Below, piece by piece: positions 26,441-36,718 of a DNA stretch of 64,000 nt; within the stretch, counting starts at the first letter, position 1; each line of letters starts with the position of its first letter. The stretch is from Mycolicibacterium sp. BiH015 (GTDB taxonomy: Bacteria; Actinomycetota; Actinomycetes; Mycobacteriales; Mycobacteriaceae). Location: the NCBI RefSeq assembly GCF_027706845.1, contig NZ_JAQGCZ010000005.1, positions 372,001 to 436,000 on the forward strand. Reading direction: 5' to 3'. The position numbers and the translations under genes were made by a program. The notes below the pieces were generated by a model. It was not told the DNA's origin, did no database searches, and saw nothing but the letters and a program-made list of their open reading frames with translations.

Positions 26441-29370
26441 CTCGCTTCGTCCAGCATCGCCACCGCAACCGAGAGGCAGCGCTGCCTCACCCTGGCCCAT
26501 TCGGTCTCTCCGTCTGCTCCGGCCGCCGCGATGTCCGGTCCGTCAGACGGCGCGGGCTCGGCCAGTCGGCGCACCAGCTGTGTGGCCACCCAGTGTCCCT
26601 GATGGGTGGTCGCCCGCGACCCGCGCGCCGATGGTCCAGCGTAGTACCGGTCCATGCCGGCCAGCACTTCTGCCGCGGTGTTGGTGTCCATCGAATCCAC
26701 CAGCTCGGAGAAATCGGTGTAATCGCGCGCCGAGTTGCGCTCCATGATCAGGTAGCTCTTCAGCCGCAGCGTCTCGGCGCCGGTCGGAATCTGGAGGCGG
26801 TCACCGGTGGGCAGCAGCACGTTGGTGGTCTCCATCGGAGCTGTCCGCTCGATGCGGCCGTTCTCGGGGGCGGCGCGCTCGACTGCCAGCGCGTCGAGTG
26901 CGACGTCGAGCCTGCCCCGCCACATCGTCACCGGATGCTTGGGCAGCTTGACCGCGACGGTCTTGCCGTGCGCCCGGTTGGTCACCGCGGCCGTGACCCT
27001 TTCGTCGCGCCCGACGCGGGTGCCGGTCATCTTGTGATACGGCTGGCAGCCGCTGAACGCGAGCGGATCGGCAACGGTGATCGCTTGGGGTGCAAGGGTT
27101 TTGAACTTGGCGGCGGACCTCACTACGGTGCGTAGATCCGAGCCGGAGGGGGCCAGCGCCGAGATGTCGTCGGGAATGATGACCAGGTCGCCGATGTCTG
27201 CCTTGGGCAGCGGCTTCTCGAAGTCGACCGACGGCAGGATGCGGTCCAGCCAGCGCGGCAGCCACCAGTTCCACTCGTCGAACATCGCCATCAGTGCGGG
27301 CACCAGCACCAGGCGGACCACTGTGGCGTCGACCGCGATCGCGACCGCGCAGGCCACGCCGAGCTGCGCGACCAGCGGCATGCCCGCGAATGCGAAGCCG
27401 ATGAAGACCGCGATCATGATCAGCGCCGCGCTGGTGATGGTGCGGGCGCTGGTGGACACGCCGTAGGCGACGGCGTCGCGGGTGTTGCCGGTCTGCAGGA
27501 AGCGCTCCCGGATGCGGGTGAGCAGGAAGATCTCGTAGTCCATGGACAGGCCGAACGTCAGCGCCAGCACCAACGGAGGGATGGTGCTGTCCAGCGACGA
27601 AATCTTCTCGAAGCCCAGGTCCTGCAGCCAGCCCCACTGAAACACCACCACCAGCGATCCATATGCGGCGGCCACCGACAACACGGTCATCAGGACGCCC
27701 TTGAACGCCAGGAACACCGAGCGGATCGAGACCAGCAACATCACGAACGCGATCAACGCCACGAACGCGAACACCAGTGGCTGGGTCTCGGAGACCCGGT
27801 CGTCGAAGTCCTTGATCAGCGCGGTCGGTCCGCCCACCGAGATGCGGGCCCCATCACCGGCGACCGGCGGCAGCTGCTCGCGCAGCCAGTCGATGGTGTC
27901 GCGGGCGCCCATGTCCTCGGGATCGACCGACAGGACCGCCGACAGCAGCGCGCTGCGGTAGTCGGTCCCGAACGCCGGCGGCGACACCGAGACCGTGTTG
28001 GGCGCCTCGGACATCTTCTGCCGCAGCGCCTGCAGCAGTGGCTCTTTGGCGGGTGCGGAGGCGGCGTTGCCGTCGGGGAACGTGACGAGGACCCGCACCG
28101 GTCCGAGCGCACCGGGGCCGAGCGCCTCGGCTGCGGCGTTCACCCCGCCGCGGATCTCGTGGGTGGCATCGAACTGCCGCTGCATGCTGTTGCCCAGCAT
28201 CATCGAGAACGCCGGCGCTGCGAACGCCAGCAGCAGTGCCGCCGCGGCCAACGCCGACACCCATGGCCTGCGCATCACCCAGCCGGTCCAGCGCGTCCAG
28301 AATTTCGACTGCGTCGCTTCGACGCCGCGGCCCCAGTGCAGGTACGACGACCGTTTGGCCGCGCGTCTGCCGAAGGTGGCCAGCACCGCGGGCGTCAGCG
28401 TCGTCGACGTCAGCACCGCGACGGCGACGGCCAGGATCGCGCCCGTGGCCATCGACTGTAGGACCGGTGTGTTGATCAGGTAGATGCCGGTGACCGACGC
28501 GATGACCGTCAGCCCCGACATGACCACCGCAAGGCCGGACGTCGCCATCGCAGCGTCGGCGGCGTCCTCGGGTTCGCGGCCCGCGCGCAGTTCCTCCCGG
28601 AACCTCATCAGGATGAACAGCGAATAGTCGATCGCCACGGCGATGCCGAACATCGACACCGTCGACGTCACGAACACCGACATCGTCATGTACATGGACA
28701 GGACGAAGACCACGCCCATCGTCACGACGACGGTGCATATGCCCAGCAGCAGCGGCATCGCCGCGGCGGCCAGCGAACCGAACACGGCGAGCAGGATGAT
28801 CAGGACGATCGGGAAGTTCCACTTTTCGGCCTGGGCGATGTCGTGTTTGGTGGCCTCCGTCGCGGCGGCGCCGAGGGCACCCTGGCCGATGACGTAGAGG
28901 CGGACCTTGCCGTTCTCCAGCTCGCCCGGTTCTTCACCGTCGACACCGACCTTCTGGCGCAGCTGCTTGGCGACGTCGACCGCGCCCGTGTTCTCGAAGT
29001 CCAGTTGCAGCGTGATGACGTAGGGGCGGTCAGGCTGCGGCGGCGGCTGGGCGGGGTTCGGCATCACCGTGACGCTGGGCACCTCGGCGGCCAGCTGCTC
29101 CAGGTGCGCGACCGCCTGGTTCATGTCCTCGAACGATGCATCCGCGCGCGGCGCGGCGACGAGGGCCAGTGGAGATGCCCCCTGGTCGGGGAACTGCGCC
29201 TCGAGTTGACGCTGCACGTACAGAGATTGCGAGCCGGCGACCTCGAAGCCGCCGCCGGTGAGGTTGCCGGCCTGGTTCATGGCCAGGTATACCGAGGGCA
29301 CGAGCAGCAACAGCCAGACCGCGAACACTGCCCAGCGTAACCTGCGCAGGTTGCTGCTCACGCGCATCAT
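26437..29370 (-). CDS. mmpL11: MmpL11 RND-type lipid exporter
   Basis: 977 aa from the ATG at 29370 (the reference protein of tuberculosis also opens MMR). RND layout: helix 1, a large periplasmic loop (40-180), helices 2-6, IAIDYSLFILMRF in helix 4 with the proton-relay Asp-Tyr, a second loop, and GLSMDYEIFLLTRIRE in the second half. The C-terminal cytoplasmic domain of about 200 residues is present. In other mycobacteria MmpL11 exports mycolate-wax esters and diacylglycerols and affects biofilm and haem uptake. It shares a promoter region with the haemophore-like genes. Confidence 0.93.
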   Translation of the reverse strand: MMRVSSNLRRLRWAVFAVWLLLLVPSVYLAMNQAGNLTGGGFEVAGSQSLYVQRQLEAQFPDQGASPLALVAAPRADASFEDMNQAVAHLEQLAAEVPSVTVMPNPAQPPPQPDRPYVITLQLDFENTGAVDVAKQLRQKVGVDGEEPGELENGKVRLYVIGQGALGAAATEATKHDIAQAEKWNFPIVLIILLAVFGSLAAAAMPLLLGICTVVVTMGVVFVLSMYMTMSVFVTSTVSMFGIAVAIDYSLFILMRFREELRAGREPEDAADAAMATSGLAVVMSGLTVIASVTGIYLINTPVLQSMATGAILAVAVAVLTSTTLTPAVLATFGRRAAKRSSYLHWGRGVEATQSKFWTRWTGWVMRRPWVSALAAAALLLAFAAPAFSMMLGNSMQRQFDATHEIRGGVNAAAEALGPGALGPVRVLVTFPDGNAASAPAKEPLLQALRQKMSEAPNTVSVSPPAFGTDYRSALLSAVLSVDPEDMGARDTIDWLREQLPPVAGDGARISVGGPTALIKDFDDRVSETQPLVFAFVALIAFVMLLVSIRSVFLAFKGVLMTVLSVAAAYGSLVVVFQWGWLQDLGFEKISSLDSTIPPLVLALTFGLSMDYEIFLLTRIRERFLQTGNTRDAVAYGVSTSARTITSAALIMIAVFIGFAFAGMPLVAQLGVACAVAIAVDATVVRLVLVPALMAMFDEWNWWLPRWLDRILPSVDFEKPLPKADIGDLVIIPDDISALAPSGSDLRTVVRSAAKFKTLAPQAITVADPLAFSGCQPYHKMTGTRVGRDERVTAAVTNRAHGKTVAVKLPKHPVTMWRGRLDVALDALAVERAAPENGRIERTAPMETTNVLLPTGDRLQIPTGAETLRLKSYLIMERNSARDYTDFSELVDSMDTNTAAEVLAGMDRYYAGPSARGSRATTHQGHWVATQLVRRLAEPAPSDGPDIAAAGADGETEWARVRQRCLSVAVAMLDEAR

Positions 29371-29422
29371 GAACTGCTGGATGGGAACTCCCCACTTTCT
29401 CCCCGGCCTTTCGTAGCGGAAG

Positions 29423-29443
29423 CGTACAGCAGGATGCTGTACG
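29423..29443. promoter_or_regulatory. 21-bp perfect palindrome upstream of mmpL11
   Basis: CGTACAGCA-GGA-TGCTGTACG, 9-bp perfect arms with a 3-nt centre. It lies 53 bp before the mmpL11 start, in the 281-bp region shared with the divergent haemophore gene. It looks like a TetR- or GntR-type operator. TetR regulators (Rv3249c, Rv1816) have been reported to control mmpL11 in tuberculosis, but their sites were not compared here. Confidence 0.65.
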
Positions 29444-29598
29444 GCAACCGCCCCTGCAGGCCCAGCCGGAAATGCCTCATGCAGCTCTAATGCGTGCTCG
29501 GCGGCCACTGCGTTGGCCGGCCGGACCGACGCGATGGCAGTATGTGGTTTTCGAGAAGTACAGGGTCGGGGACCTCGCACTACGACACCGCCAATGAT

Positions 29599-29649
29599 CG
29601 CAGTCCATTTGCCGAACGACTGCGGCGTTAGCGAACTGTTAGGAGTTCG
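29599..29649 (+). promoter_or_regulatory. Two hairpins upstream of haemophore gene 1, one covering its SD
   Basis: CGCAGTC-N12-GACTGCG (29599-29624) is followed by CGAACT-GTTAGG-AGTTCG (29632-29649). The second hairpin holds the AGGAG ribosome site (29641-29645) in its loop and 3' arm, just before the ATG at 29652. The mRNA could mask its own SD. It may also be a DNA operator. No test was possible. Confidence 0.4.
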
Positions 29650-29651
29650 TC

Positions 29652-30062
29652 ATGCAGCCAGTCAGGGTCGCCGCCGTTGCCGTGTTCGCGGTAGGAGCAA
29701 CCATCGCATCGGGTCCGACGGCACTGGCCGCACCGGATCCGTGCGCGGCCAGCGAGGTCGCCAGGACGGTGGCGGAAGTGGCCACCTATACGGGCAACTA
29801 CCTGGAGGCCAACCCAAAGACGAACCAAGCCATCACCGCGATCTCGCAGCAGCAGGAGGGTCCGCAGTCGCTGGCCGCGCTGAAGGCGTACTTCGACGCC
29901 AACCCGCAGGTCGCTTCGGACCTTGCACGCCTGCAGTCGCCGCTGCAGTCGCTGTCGGCCCGGTGCAAGCTGCCGCTCACGCTGCCGCAGGCGCTGGGGC
30001 TGGTGCAGGCAGCCCAGCAGGGTCCGGCGCTGCCCGCGGCGCAGAACCTCGGCGTGCGCTAA
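29652..30062 (+). CDS. Haemophore-like exported protein 1 (Rv0203 family)
   Basis: 136 aa, signal peptide to about residue 26 (TALAA-P). Two cysteines (C31 and the ARCKLP Cys) fit the conserved disulfide of the Rv0203 family. The segment NYLEANP holds Y50, but the His that should follow four residues later is N54. It is next to mmpL11, whose partners in tuberculosis receive haem from Rv0203. This copy may have changed ligand. Confidence 0.82.
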   Translation: MQPVRVAAVAVFAVGATIASGPTALAAPDPCAASEVARTVAEVATYTGNYLEANPKTNQAITAISQQQEGPQSLAALKAYFDANPQVASDLARLQSPLQSLSARCKLPLTLPQALGLVQAAQQGPALPAAQNLGVR

Positions 30063-30202
30063 CCGCGTCTGGGGACTTTCTCACGATTGGTTAACCGCTA
30101 GGCAAGAAAGTGCGCGGAGCTTCTGCTTAGCTTTCTAGGATGGTCCCGACCGGCGGCCGACTTCGGCGCGGTCTGTCAACCTCTTCTGAAGAAGGAGCCT
30201 TC

Positions 30203-30604
30203 ATGTTGAACTCGGCCCCCATGGTGCGTCGTGCAGTAGCAGGCGTGCTGGGCGCGGGTGCGGTGTCCGGCGCTGTGCTGTTCGGCGTCCTCGGAGCTGC
30301 GCCGGCTTCGGCTCAGCCCGTCCCGCAGAACGACCCGCCGAACTGCACCGCGGCCGACTTCGCCGGTGTCGCCTCCGGTGTCTCGGCGGCCACCTCCGCC
30401 TACCTGTTCACCCATCCCGAGGTGAACACGTTCTTCAGCAACCTGCACGGCGCACCGCGCGCGCAGATCGACGCCGAGGTCGCCGAGTACCTCGCCGCCC
30501 ACCCGCAGATCGAGGCCGAGTTGAAGGGTGTCCGTCAGCCGCTCGCCGACATCAAGCACCGCTGCGGCTTCACCCCGCAGGATCCGGACGGACCCGACTT
30601 CTAA
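30203..30604 (+). CDS. Haemophore-like exported protein 2 (Rv0203 family)
   Basis: 133 aa from the ATG at 30203 with GAAGGAG upstream. Signal peptide to about residue 37 (ASA-Q). Paralogue of the gene before it: C48 to Y67 is 19 residues, as C31 to Y50 is in the first copy. Here AYLFTHP gives Y67-x3-H71, like the Tyr59/His63 haem ligands reported for Rv0203. More likely the true haem binder of the pair. In the 140-bp gap upstream, a weak dyad (ACTTTCT at 30075, AGAAAGT at 30105) surrounds GGTTAACC. Confidence 0.85.
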   Translation: MLNSAPMVRRAVAGVLGAGAVSGAVLFGVLGAAPASAQPVPQNDPPNCTAADFAGVASGVSAATSAYLFTHPEVNTFFSNLHGAPRAQIDAEVAEYLAAHPQIEAELKGVRQPLADIKHRCGFTPQDPDGPDF

Positions 30605-30612
30605 TCACGACG

Positions 30613-31355
<743 letters not shown>

Positions 31356-31359
<4 letters not shown>

Positions 31360-32696
31360 GACTTCCGAGGTTCCTCAGGTCGGCGTCTCTGCGCACCAGG
31401 GTTGCCATCGCGGCCGCGGCCGCCGCGGCCGCCGTCGTCGCCGCGTTCACCCTCCTCACCTCGGTGGTGCTGGCGAACAACGATGAGGCGCAACTGGATC
31501 GGCGTCTCGATGCGATCGTCGACGCCAGCGTGTTTCCCGACCAGCTGACCGATCCCCGCCGCGGCGTGCTGCAGACGGGTCGGTCGCGGTCGTCGGGCCA
31601 GGTCGTGTTCCAGCGGGGTTTCCAGTTGCCTGCGTTGCCGCCGGGCACCGAGACCGTGATCGTCAACGGTGTGGAGTACCGGGTGCGCACGATCCCGGTG
31701 GAGGAAGACGGCGGGGTGCTGATGTCGATCGGCATCCGCGCCGACAGCATCCTGTTGAGCCGGGCCAGGATTCCGTTCTACATCGGGGTCGGGGTGGTGA
31801 CGGTGCTGCTCGCCGGCGTCCTCGGCTGGTTGCTGGCCGGCCCCGCGATCCGCCCCCTGCGCAAACTGACCGAGCACACCAAGCAGCTGGGCGACGGCAG
31901 CGAGCAGATCCCGGCGGTGCACGGGGTCCGCGAGGCCGAGGACCTGTCCGAGGCGATGAGCGGGATGCTCGATCGGCTGGCCGCCGCGCAGCGGGCCACC
32001 ACGAACTCGCTACAGGCCGCGCAGGATTTCGCCGCCAATGCCGCGCACGAGTTGCGCACGCCGCTGACCGCGATGCGCGCCGACCTGGACACGCTACGGA
32101 TCCACAACCTGCCCGAGGACGAACGCGCCGAAGTCGTCGCCGACCTGTCCCGCGCGCAGCGCAGGGTGGAAGGCATCATCACCGCACTCGGCCAGCTGGC
32201 GTCGGGTCAGCTGGCCCAGGCCGAGGACCGCGAGGTGATCGACATCGCCGACATGCTCGAGCGGGTCGCGCGGGAGAACATGCGGGTGAGCCGCGACGTG
32301 CAGATCGACATCGAGGCGGCCGACGACCTGGGCACCGTGCTGGGTTGGCCCAGCGGCCTGCGGTTGGCCGTCGACAACCTGGTGCGCAACGCGGTCACCC
32401 ACGGCGGGGCCACGCGCATCGTGCTCGCCGCGCATCGCAACGCCGACGAGATCACCATCGTCGTCGACGACAACGGGCGGGGGTTGCCCGCCGACGAACA
32501 TCAGACGGTGCTCGGGCGGTTCTCGCGGGGCAGCAATGCCGCGCCGGGCGGTTCAGGGCTGGGGCTGGCGCTGGTGGCGCAACAGGCCGAGCTGCACGGC
32601 GGGGCGATCGCACTCACCGACGGGCCGTTGGGCGGGCTGCGCGCCACCCTCGTGGTGTCGACGTCGCCTGAGCTGCCAGGAGATTCGGAGCAGTGA
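31356..32696 (+). CDS. Sensor histidine kinase, PrrB-like, probable CTG start
   Basis: 446 aa if started at the CTG at 31356, which overlaps the regulator stop (CTGA). The first ATG/GTG/TTG in frame is the GTG at 31464, but starting there would cut off the first membrane helix and the SLRTRVAIA segment that matches PrrB. GGGAAGAG lies just before the CTG. Two membrane helices flank a small sensor domain. HAMP, then H231 in [12 protein letters not shown], and an ATPase domain with [12 protein letters not shown] and [11 protein letters not shown]. PrrB of tuberculosis is also about 446 aa. Confidence 0.85.
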
Positions 32697-32697
32697 T

Positions 32698-33075
32698 CTA
32701 ACGGCCGGCGCGCCGTGACAGCGCCAGGATGACGCCGCGCCAGCCGAGCACCAGCACCGCGGTCGTGATGGAGGCGACCACGATGAAGCTCGTCGCGGTG
32801 CCCTGCGAGGTGAGCTTGCGCAGCAGCATGCCGACGACGACGGTTGCCACCCAGACGACCAGCCCTGTCGGAGCCAGCGAGGCCGGGCGCTGCCAGCCCC
32901 TCGCGAGCAGCCAGCCCACCCCGGTGCCCGTCAGGAACGGCCATGCCGTCTCGGCGATCCCCGCGATGGTCAGACCTTCGGCGTGGCTGCGCCGCCCGAT
33001 CGTGCAGAACACCACGACGGACAGGAGATCCGCGGCGAGCGCCTTCAGCGCGAGGGAACGGTCACCGGTCTTCAT
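32698..33075 (-). CDS. DUF3054 membrane protein
   Basis: 125 aa with about four hydrophobic helices. ADLLSVVVFCTIGRRSH near residue 15 and PFLTGTGVGWLLARGW are DUF3054 hallmarks. Function unknown. It overlaps the 3' end of the M23-like lipoprotein gene by 14 nt and converges with the kinase gene at a 1-bp gap. Confidence 0.8.
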   Translation of the reverse strand: MKTGDRSLALKALAADLLSVVVFCTIGRRSHAEGLTIAGIAETAWPFLTGTGVGWLLARGWQRPASLAPTGLVVWVATVVVGMLLRKLTSQGTATSFIVVASITTAVLVLGWRGVILALSRRAGR

Positions 33076-34300
33076 AGGTCATCACATCGTAAACAAGTGG
33101 GCTGGTGCCCTTTTCGTCGCGCGGCGCGAAGCCCGGCTCGAGTTCGGCGGGTTGGCCGTCCAGCAGGCGGCCGATGTCGGCGGTGGTCCGCGAGTCGAGG
33201 CGGTAGGACCCGAGGACGAACGGCAGGCCGTCGGAGCGCAGGGGGTCCGGCGTGCTCATCACGTGGAAGTGCAGATGCGGCGCATCGGAGTTGCCTGTGT
33301 TGCCCAGCGATGCGATCGCCTGGCCGGTGGTCAGCCGGTCGCCGGGCTTGACCTTCACCGAGCCGGTCTGCAGGTGGGCGTAGAAGGCGTAGTTGCCCCC
33401 ACCGAGGTCCTGGACGATGTGGTTGCCGCCGTACTCGCCCAGCGCCAGCCCCGTCGGCGTGACACCGGGCACCTGCTCGGGGAGTCCGTCCTGCACGCTG
33501 ACCACCGGCCCGTCACCCACCGCGAGGATGTCGGCTCCGAAGTACGGGTAGCTGTCGGTGTTGCCCTTGTCTCCGGTGAACAGCCGGCCGTCGGGGCCGA
33601 GCTGGACGTAGTCGATGGCGAAGCGTTCGGCCGCCCAGATCTCACCGTTGATGGGGTTGAGCGCCATCCGGTGCGCGGTCATGTCGCAGCAGCTGTTGCC
33701 GTCCAGCCAATTAGGGCCGGCCAGCGGGGGCGAGATCTCGACGGGCTTGCGCGTCTGGACGGTGACGGGCGCGACCTCCTCGGTCATCGCGCCGGGGAAG
33801 AGCGGCGGCATCGGGTCGGGCACGGTGATCGAGACGGCGTGGGTCAGCTGTTCGGGGACCGGATCGTTGGGCGGCAGCGCCACGTCGAGCCACACCGTCG
33901 CGGTCTGCGCTGCGCCGATCACCGTTGTCGGCGTGGGGTTTCCGAGCACACGGGTCCAGTACTGCAGGCGGTCGCGGGGCAGGGTGAGCAGTGCCTTGTC
34001 TGTGTCGCGCACCTCGACCGACGTCAGGGTCACGTCCTGGGCCAGCGTGTTGGTGACCATCAGCTCGTAGGCCAGGTGAATCTTGCCGTCGGTGGCCGGT
34101 ACCGGGATCGGCGCGGCCAGGACGCGGCCGACCAGCGGTGTGGCGACCGACGGGACCGTGGTGTCGGGCGGCGCCGGGACGGGCGTGGCCGCAGGTGGCG
34201 GCGCGCTCGTCGCCGCGGTGGTGGTCTCGGGGGAGGAGGCGCAGGACGCCGTCAGCAGCGCTGCGACGGACAGGACGGCGAGGGTCTGACGAACCGGCAT
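33062..34300 (-). CDS. M23/LytM-domain lipoprotein, possibly inactive
   Basis: 412 aa. Lipobox LTASC (C20), a Pro/Thr-rich linker, a beta-sandwich N-domain and a C-terminal LytM domain with HLQTGSVKVKPGDRL and APHLHFHVM. The second zinc motif (HLHFH) is intact, but the first motif HxxxD reads RFAID (Arg for His), so the zinc site may be incomplete. Such degenerate LytM proteins often regulate amidases. Located outside the membrane. Confidence 0.8.
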   Translation of the reverse strand: MPVRQTLAVLSVAALLTASCASSPETTTAATSAPPPAATPVPAPPDTTVPSVATPLVGRVLAAPIPVPATDGKIHLAYELMVTNTLAQDVTLTSVEVRDTDKALLTLPRDRLQYWTRVLGNPTPTTVIGAAQTATVWLDVALPPNDPVPEQLTHAVSITVPDPMPPLFPGAMTEEVAPVTVQTRKPVEISPPLAGPNWLDGNSCCDMTAHRMALNPINGEIWAAERFAIDYVQLGPDGRLFTGDKGNTDSYPYFGADILAVGDGPVVSVQDGLPEQVPGVTPTGLALGEYGGNHIVQDLGGGNYAFYAHLQTGSVKVKPGDRLTTGQAIASLGNTGNSDAPHLHFHVMSTPDPLRSDGLPFVLGSYRLDSRTTADIGRLLDGQPAELEPGFAPRDEKGTSPLVYDVMTYEDR

Positions 34301-34309
34301 GGGGCGCAG

Positions 34310-35485
34310 CTACTTTCGTGTATCGCTGGAGTTCTGCGGAGGATCGCCGGGATGCTGTCCCGGCGGTTCATCGGGGCCGGGGCTGACCTGCTCGGCCGGC
34401 TCGGCGTCGGGTTCCGGTGGCGCCTGGGAGTCGGGGTCGATTCCGCTCTCGGTGCGGAACATGAAGAAGAACACCACCCAGCCGATGGCCGAGATGAAGA
34501 TCCAGCTGACGAGCCGGTAGATCAGCATGGCCGAGATCGCGGACGCCAGCGACATCCCGCTCGACACCAGGCCGGGCACCAGCACCGCCTCGACGACAAG
34601 CAGGCCGCCCGGCATCAGCGGGATGGAGCCGACCGCGCGGGCAGCCGCGTAGGCGACGGTGACTCCGGCGATCGAGGGGTGCCCGCCGGTGGCATAGCAA
34701 GCGAACAGCAGACAGGCGACGTCGGCGACCCAGTTGAACAGCGACCAGCTGAAAGCCTCACCGAGGTCGCGGCGGCCGAGCTGCACCGATTCCAGTTGGG
34801 TGAGGATCTCGCGCCACTTGGCCAGACCGGTTTCCGGGGATTTGCCGCGCACCGAGTTCACCCAGCTCAGCACCCGCCCGCCGATGCCCTCGATGAGTTC
34901 CGGGCGGGTGGCCACCGCCTGCGCCAGCAGGATCAGCGCGACGAACCCGCCCAGCGAGAAGATCAGCGACAGCGGGTTCTTGCTGGCGCCCAGCAGGAAG
35001 GCCCCGCCGAGGCCCAGCAGCGCGAGCCCGACGACCTGAAGGACACCGGACATCACCAGCTGCCACGATGCCACCAAAGGTGTTGCGCCCCAAAGTCTTT
35101 GCTGGCGATAGATGAACGTCGCCGAGAGCACGGGGCCGCCGGGCAGCGTCGTCGACAACGCATTGCCGGCGTAGAACGCCGCCTCGGACCGCCACTGGTG
35201 CACACGCACGCCCGCCGACCGCAGCAGCGTGCGCTGGATCTGCGCGAAGCTGTGCATCGACGCCATCGCCGCGACCACGGCGGCCAGCACCCACAGCGCG
35301 TTGGCCGACACCAGGCTCTTCCACGCCTTGGCCAGCTGATCGCGCACCAGCGCGAGCTCGACGGCCAGCACGATGACGGCCAGCGCGATCAGGACCCAGC
35401 GCAGCCACCAGTACTTGCCCCGGGCGCGGTACCGGCCGGGCCCGGCCTGTGTGTCGCTCGCGGGCGCGTCGTGGGACACGCCCAA
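34310..35485 (-). CDS. UPF0104/AglD-like polytopic membrane protein (Rv0204c type)
   Basis: 391 aa with about eight hydrophobic helices between residues 30 and 345, charged at both ends. ALSTTLPGGPVLSATFIYR and GSIPLMPGGLLVVEAVLVPG are the family motifs (lysyl-phosphatidylglycerol synthase flippase region). The C-terminal 45 residues are Pro/Glu-rich and disordered. Transport of a lipid is suspected from the family. Divergent from the AI-2E gene (71-bp gap). Confidence 0.83.
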   Translation of the reverse strand: MGVSHDAPASDTQAGPGRYRARGKYWWLRWVLIALAVIVLAVELALVRDQLAKAWKSLVSANALWVLAAVVAAMASMHSFAQIQRTLLRSAGVRVHQWRSEAAFYAGNALSTTLPGGPVLSATFIYRQQRLWGATPLVASWQLVMSGVLQVVGLALLGLGGAFLLGASKNPLSLIFSLGGFVALILLAQAVATRPELIEGIGGRVLSWVNSVRGKSPETGLAKWREILTQLESVQLGRRDLGEAFSWSLFNWVADVACLLFACYATGGHPSIAGVTVAYAAARAVGSIPLMPGGLLVVEAVLVPGLVSSGMSLASAISAMLIYRLVSWIFISAIGWVVFFFMFRTESGIDPDSQAPPEPDAEPAEQVSPGPDEPPGQHPGDPPQNSSDTRK

Positions 35486-35556
35486 CAGACTAAGCGCAGC
35501 AGCGGCGAAAACCGCAGATACGGGGCTTGGGCGGGTGAGCCCGTTACGCTACCGGG

Positions 35557-36711
35557 ATGCCGGCCCGACCGTCTCTGGACTCATTCGCCGACGCGTCGGT
35601 CACGCCCGTGGTGCGGCGGGCAGCGGCCTGGTCGTGGCGTCTTCTGGTGATCTTCGGCGCGGTGCTCACCGTGCTGTGGCTCATGTTGCGACTGGAGATC
35701 CTGGTGGTCCCGGTCGCATTGGCGACGATCATCGCCGCGCTGTTGCTACCGGTCGTCGATTTCCTCGACCGGCGCGGGGCCCCGCGCGGCGGCGCGGTGG
35801 CGCTGGTGCTGCTGACCGCGATCGCGCTGTTCGGCGCGCTGCTGGCGTTCGTCGTCACCCAGTTCGTCGAGGGTGCACCCGATCTGGTGGGCCAGGTCTC
35901 CACCAGCATCGAAGGGGTCGGCAAGTGGCTGACCGACGGCCCGCTGCAGGTCAGCGACCAGCAGATCAACCAGGCTCGCGACACCGCCATCGAGGCGTTG
36001 CAGAGCAACCAGGAGAAGCTGACCAGCGGCGCGTTGTCGACGGCGGGCACGCTGACCGAGATCGTCACCGGTGCGCTGCTGGTGTTCTTCACGCTGATCT
36101 TCCTGCTGCACGGCGGCCGCAACATCTTCGGGTTCGTCACCAAGGTGTTCCCGAAGCACGTCCAGGGGCGGGTGCGGGACGCGGGCCGGGCGGGTTTCCG
36201 GTCGCTGATCGGCTATGTGCGTGCGACGTTTTTGGTGGCGGCCGTGGACGCGATCGGCATCGGTGTCGGCCTGGCCATCATGGGCGTGCCGCTGGCACTG
36301 CCGCTGGCCTCGCTGGTGTTCATGGGTGCGTTCGTCCCGTTGGTCGGCGCTCTCGTGACCGGGTTCCTGGCGGTCGTCGTCGCGCTCATCGCGAAGGGCT
36401 GGGTCTTCGCGCTGATCACGCTCGGGCTGATCATCGCGGTACAGCAGCTGGAAGGCCACGTGCTGCAGCCGCTGGTGATGGGCCGCGCCGTCGCGATCCA
36501 TCCGCTGGCCATCGTGCTGGCGATCGCGGGCGGTGGCGTCCTGGCCGGCATCGTCGGGGCGCTGCTCGCCGTGCCGGCGCTGGCATTCCTCAACAGTGCG
36601 ATCCGCGTCCTCGTCGCCGACGATCCCGAAGCCGAGGAAGCGGCGATGGAAGCCGACGATGAGGGGCTCATCAATGCCGAGCCCGACGACGTCGAAGCAC
36701 CCAGCGAGTAA
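35557..36711 (+). CDS. AI-2E family transporter (Rv0205 type)
   Basis: 384 aa. Family layout of about eight helices: a pair near residues 25-65, a long extracytoplasmic-type helical stretch (100-160) and a C-terminal bundle with [19 protein letters not shown] and [15 protein letters not shown] near 305. The last 40 residues are acidic. The AI-2E name is historical; many members are Na+/H+ or peptide-related transporters. It ends 7 bp before the convergent mmpL3 stop. Confidence 0.88.
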   Translation: MPARPSLDSFADASVTPVVRRAAAWSWRLLVIFGAVLTVLWLMLRLEILVVPVALATIIAALLLPVVDFLDRRGAPRGGAVALVLLTAIALFGALLAFVVTQFVEGAPDLVGQVSTSIEGVGKWLTDGPLQVSDQQINQARDTAIEALQSNQEKLTSGALSTAGTLTEIVTGALLVFFTLIFLLHGGRNIFGFVTKVFPKHVQGRVRDAGRAGFRSLIGYVRATFLVAAVDAIGIGVGLAIMGVPLALPLASLVFMGAFVPLVGALVTGFLAVVVALIAKGWVFALITLGLIIAVQQLEGHVLQPLVMGRAVAIHPLAIVLAIAGGGVLAGIVGALLAVPALAFLNSAIRVLVADDPEAEEAAMEADDEGLINAEPDDVEAPSE

Positions 36712-36718
36712 CCCGCGG

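Noticed and set aside
29371-29580. Extended start of MmpL11 by 70 residues
   Set aside because: The extension is low-complexity and covers the 21-bp palindrome; MMR start is like the known protein.
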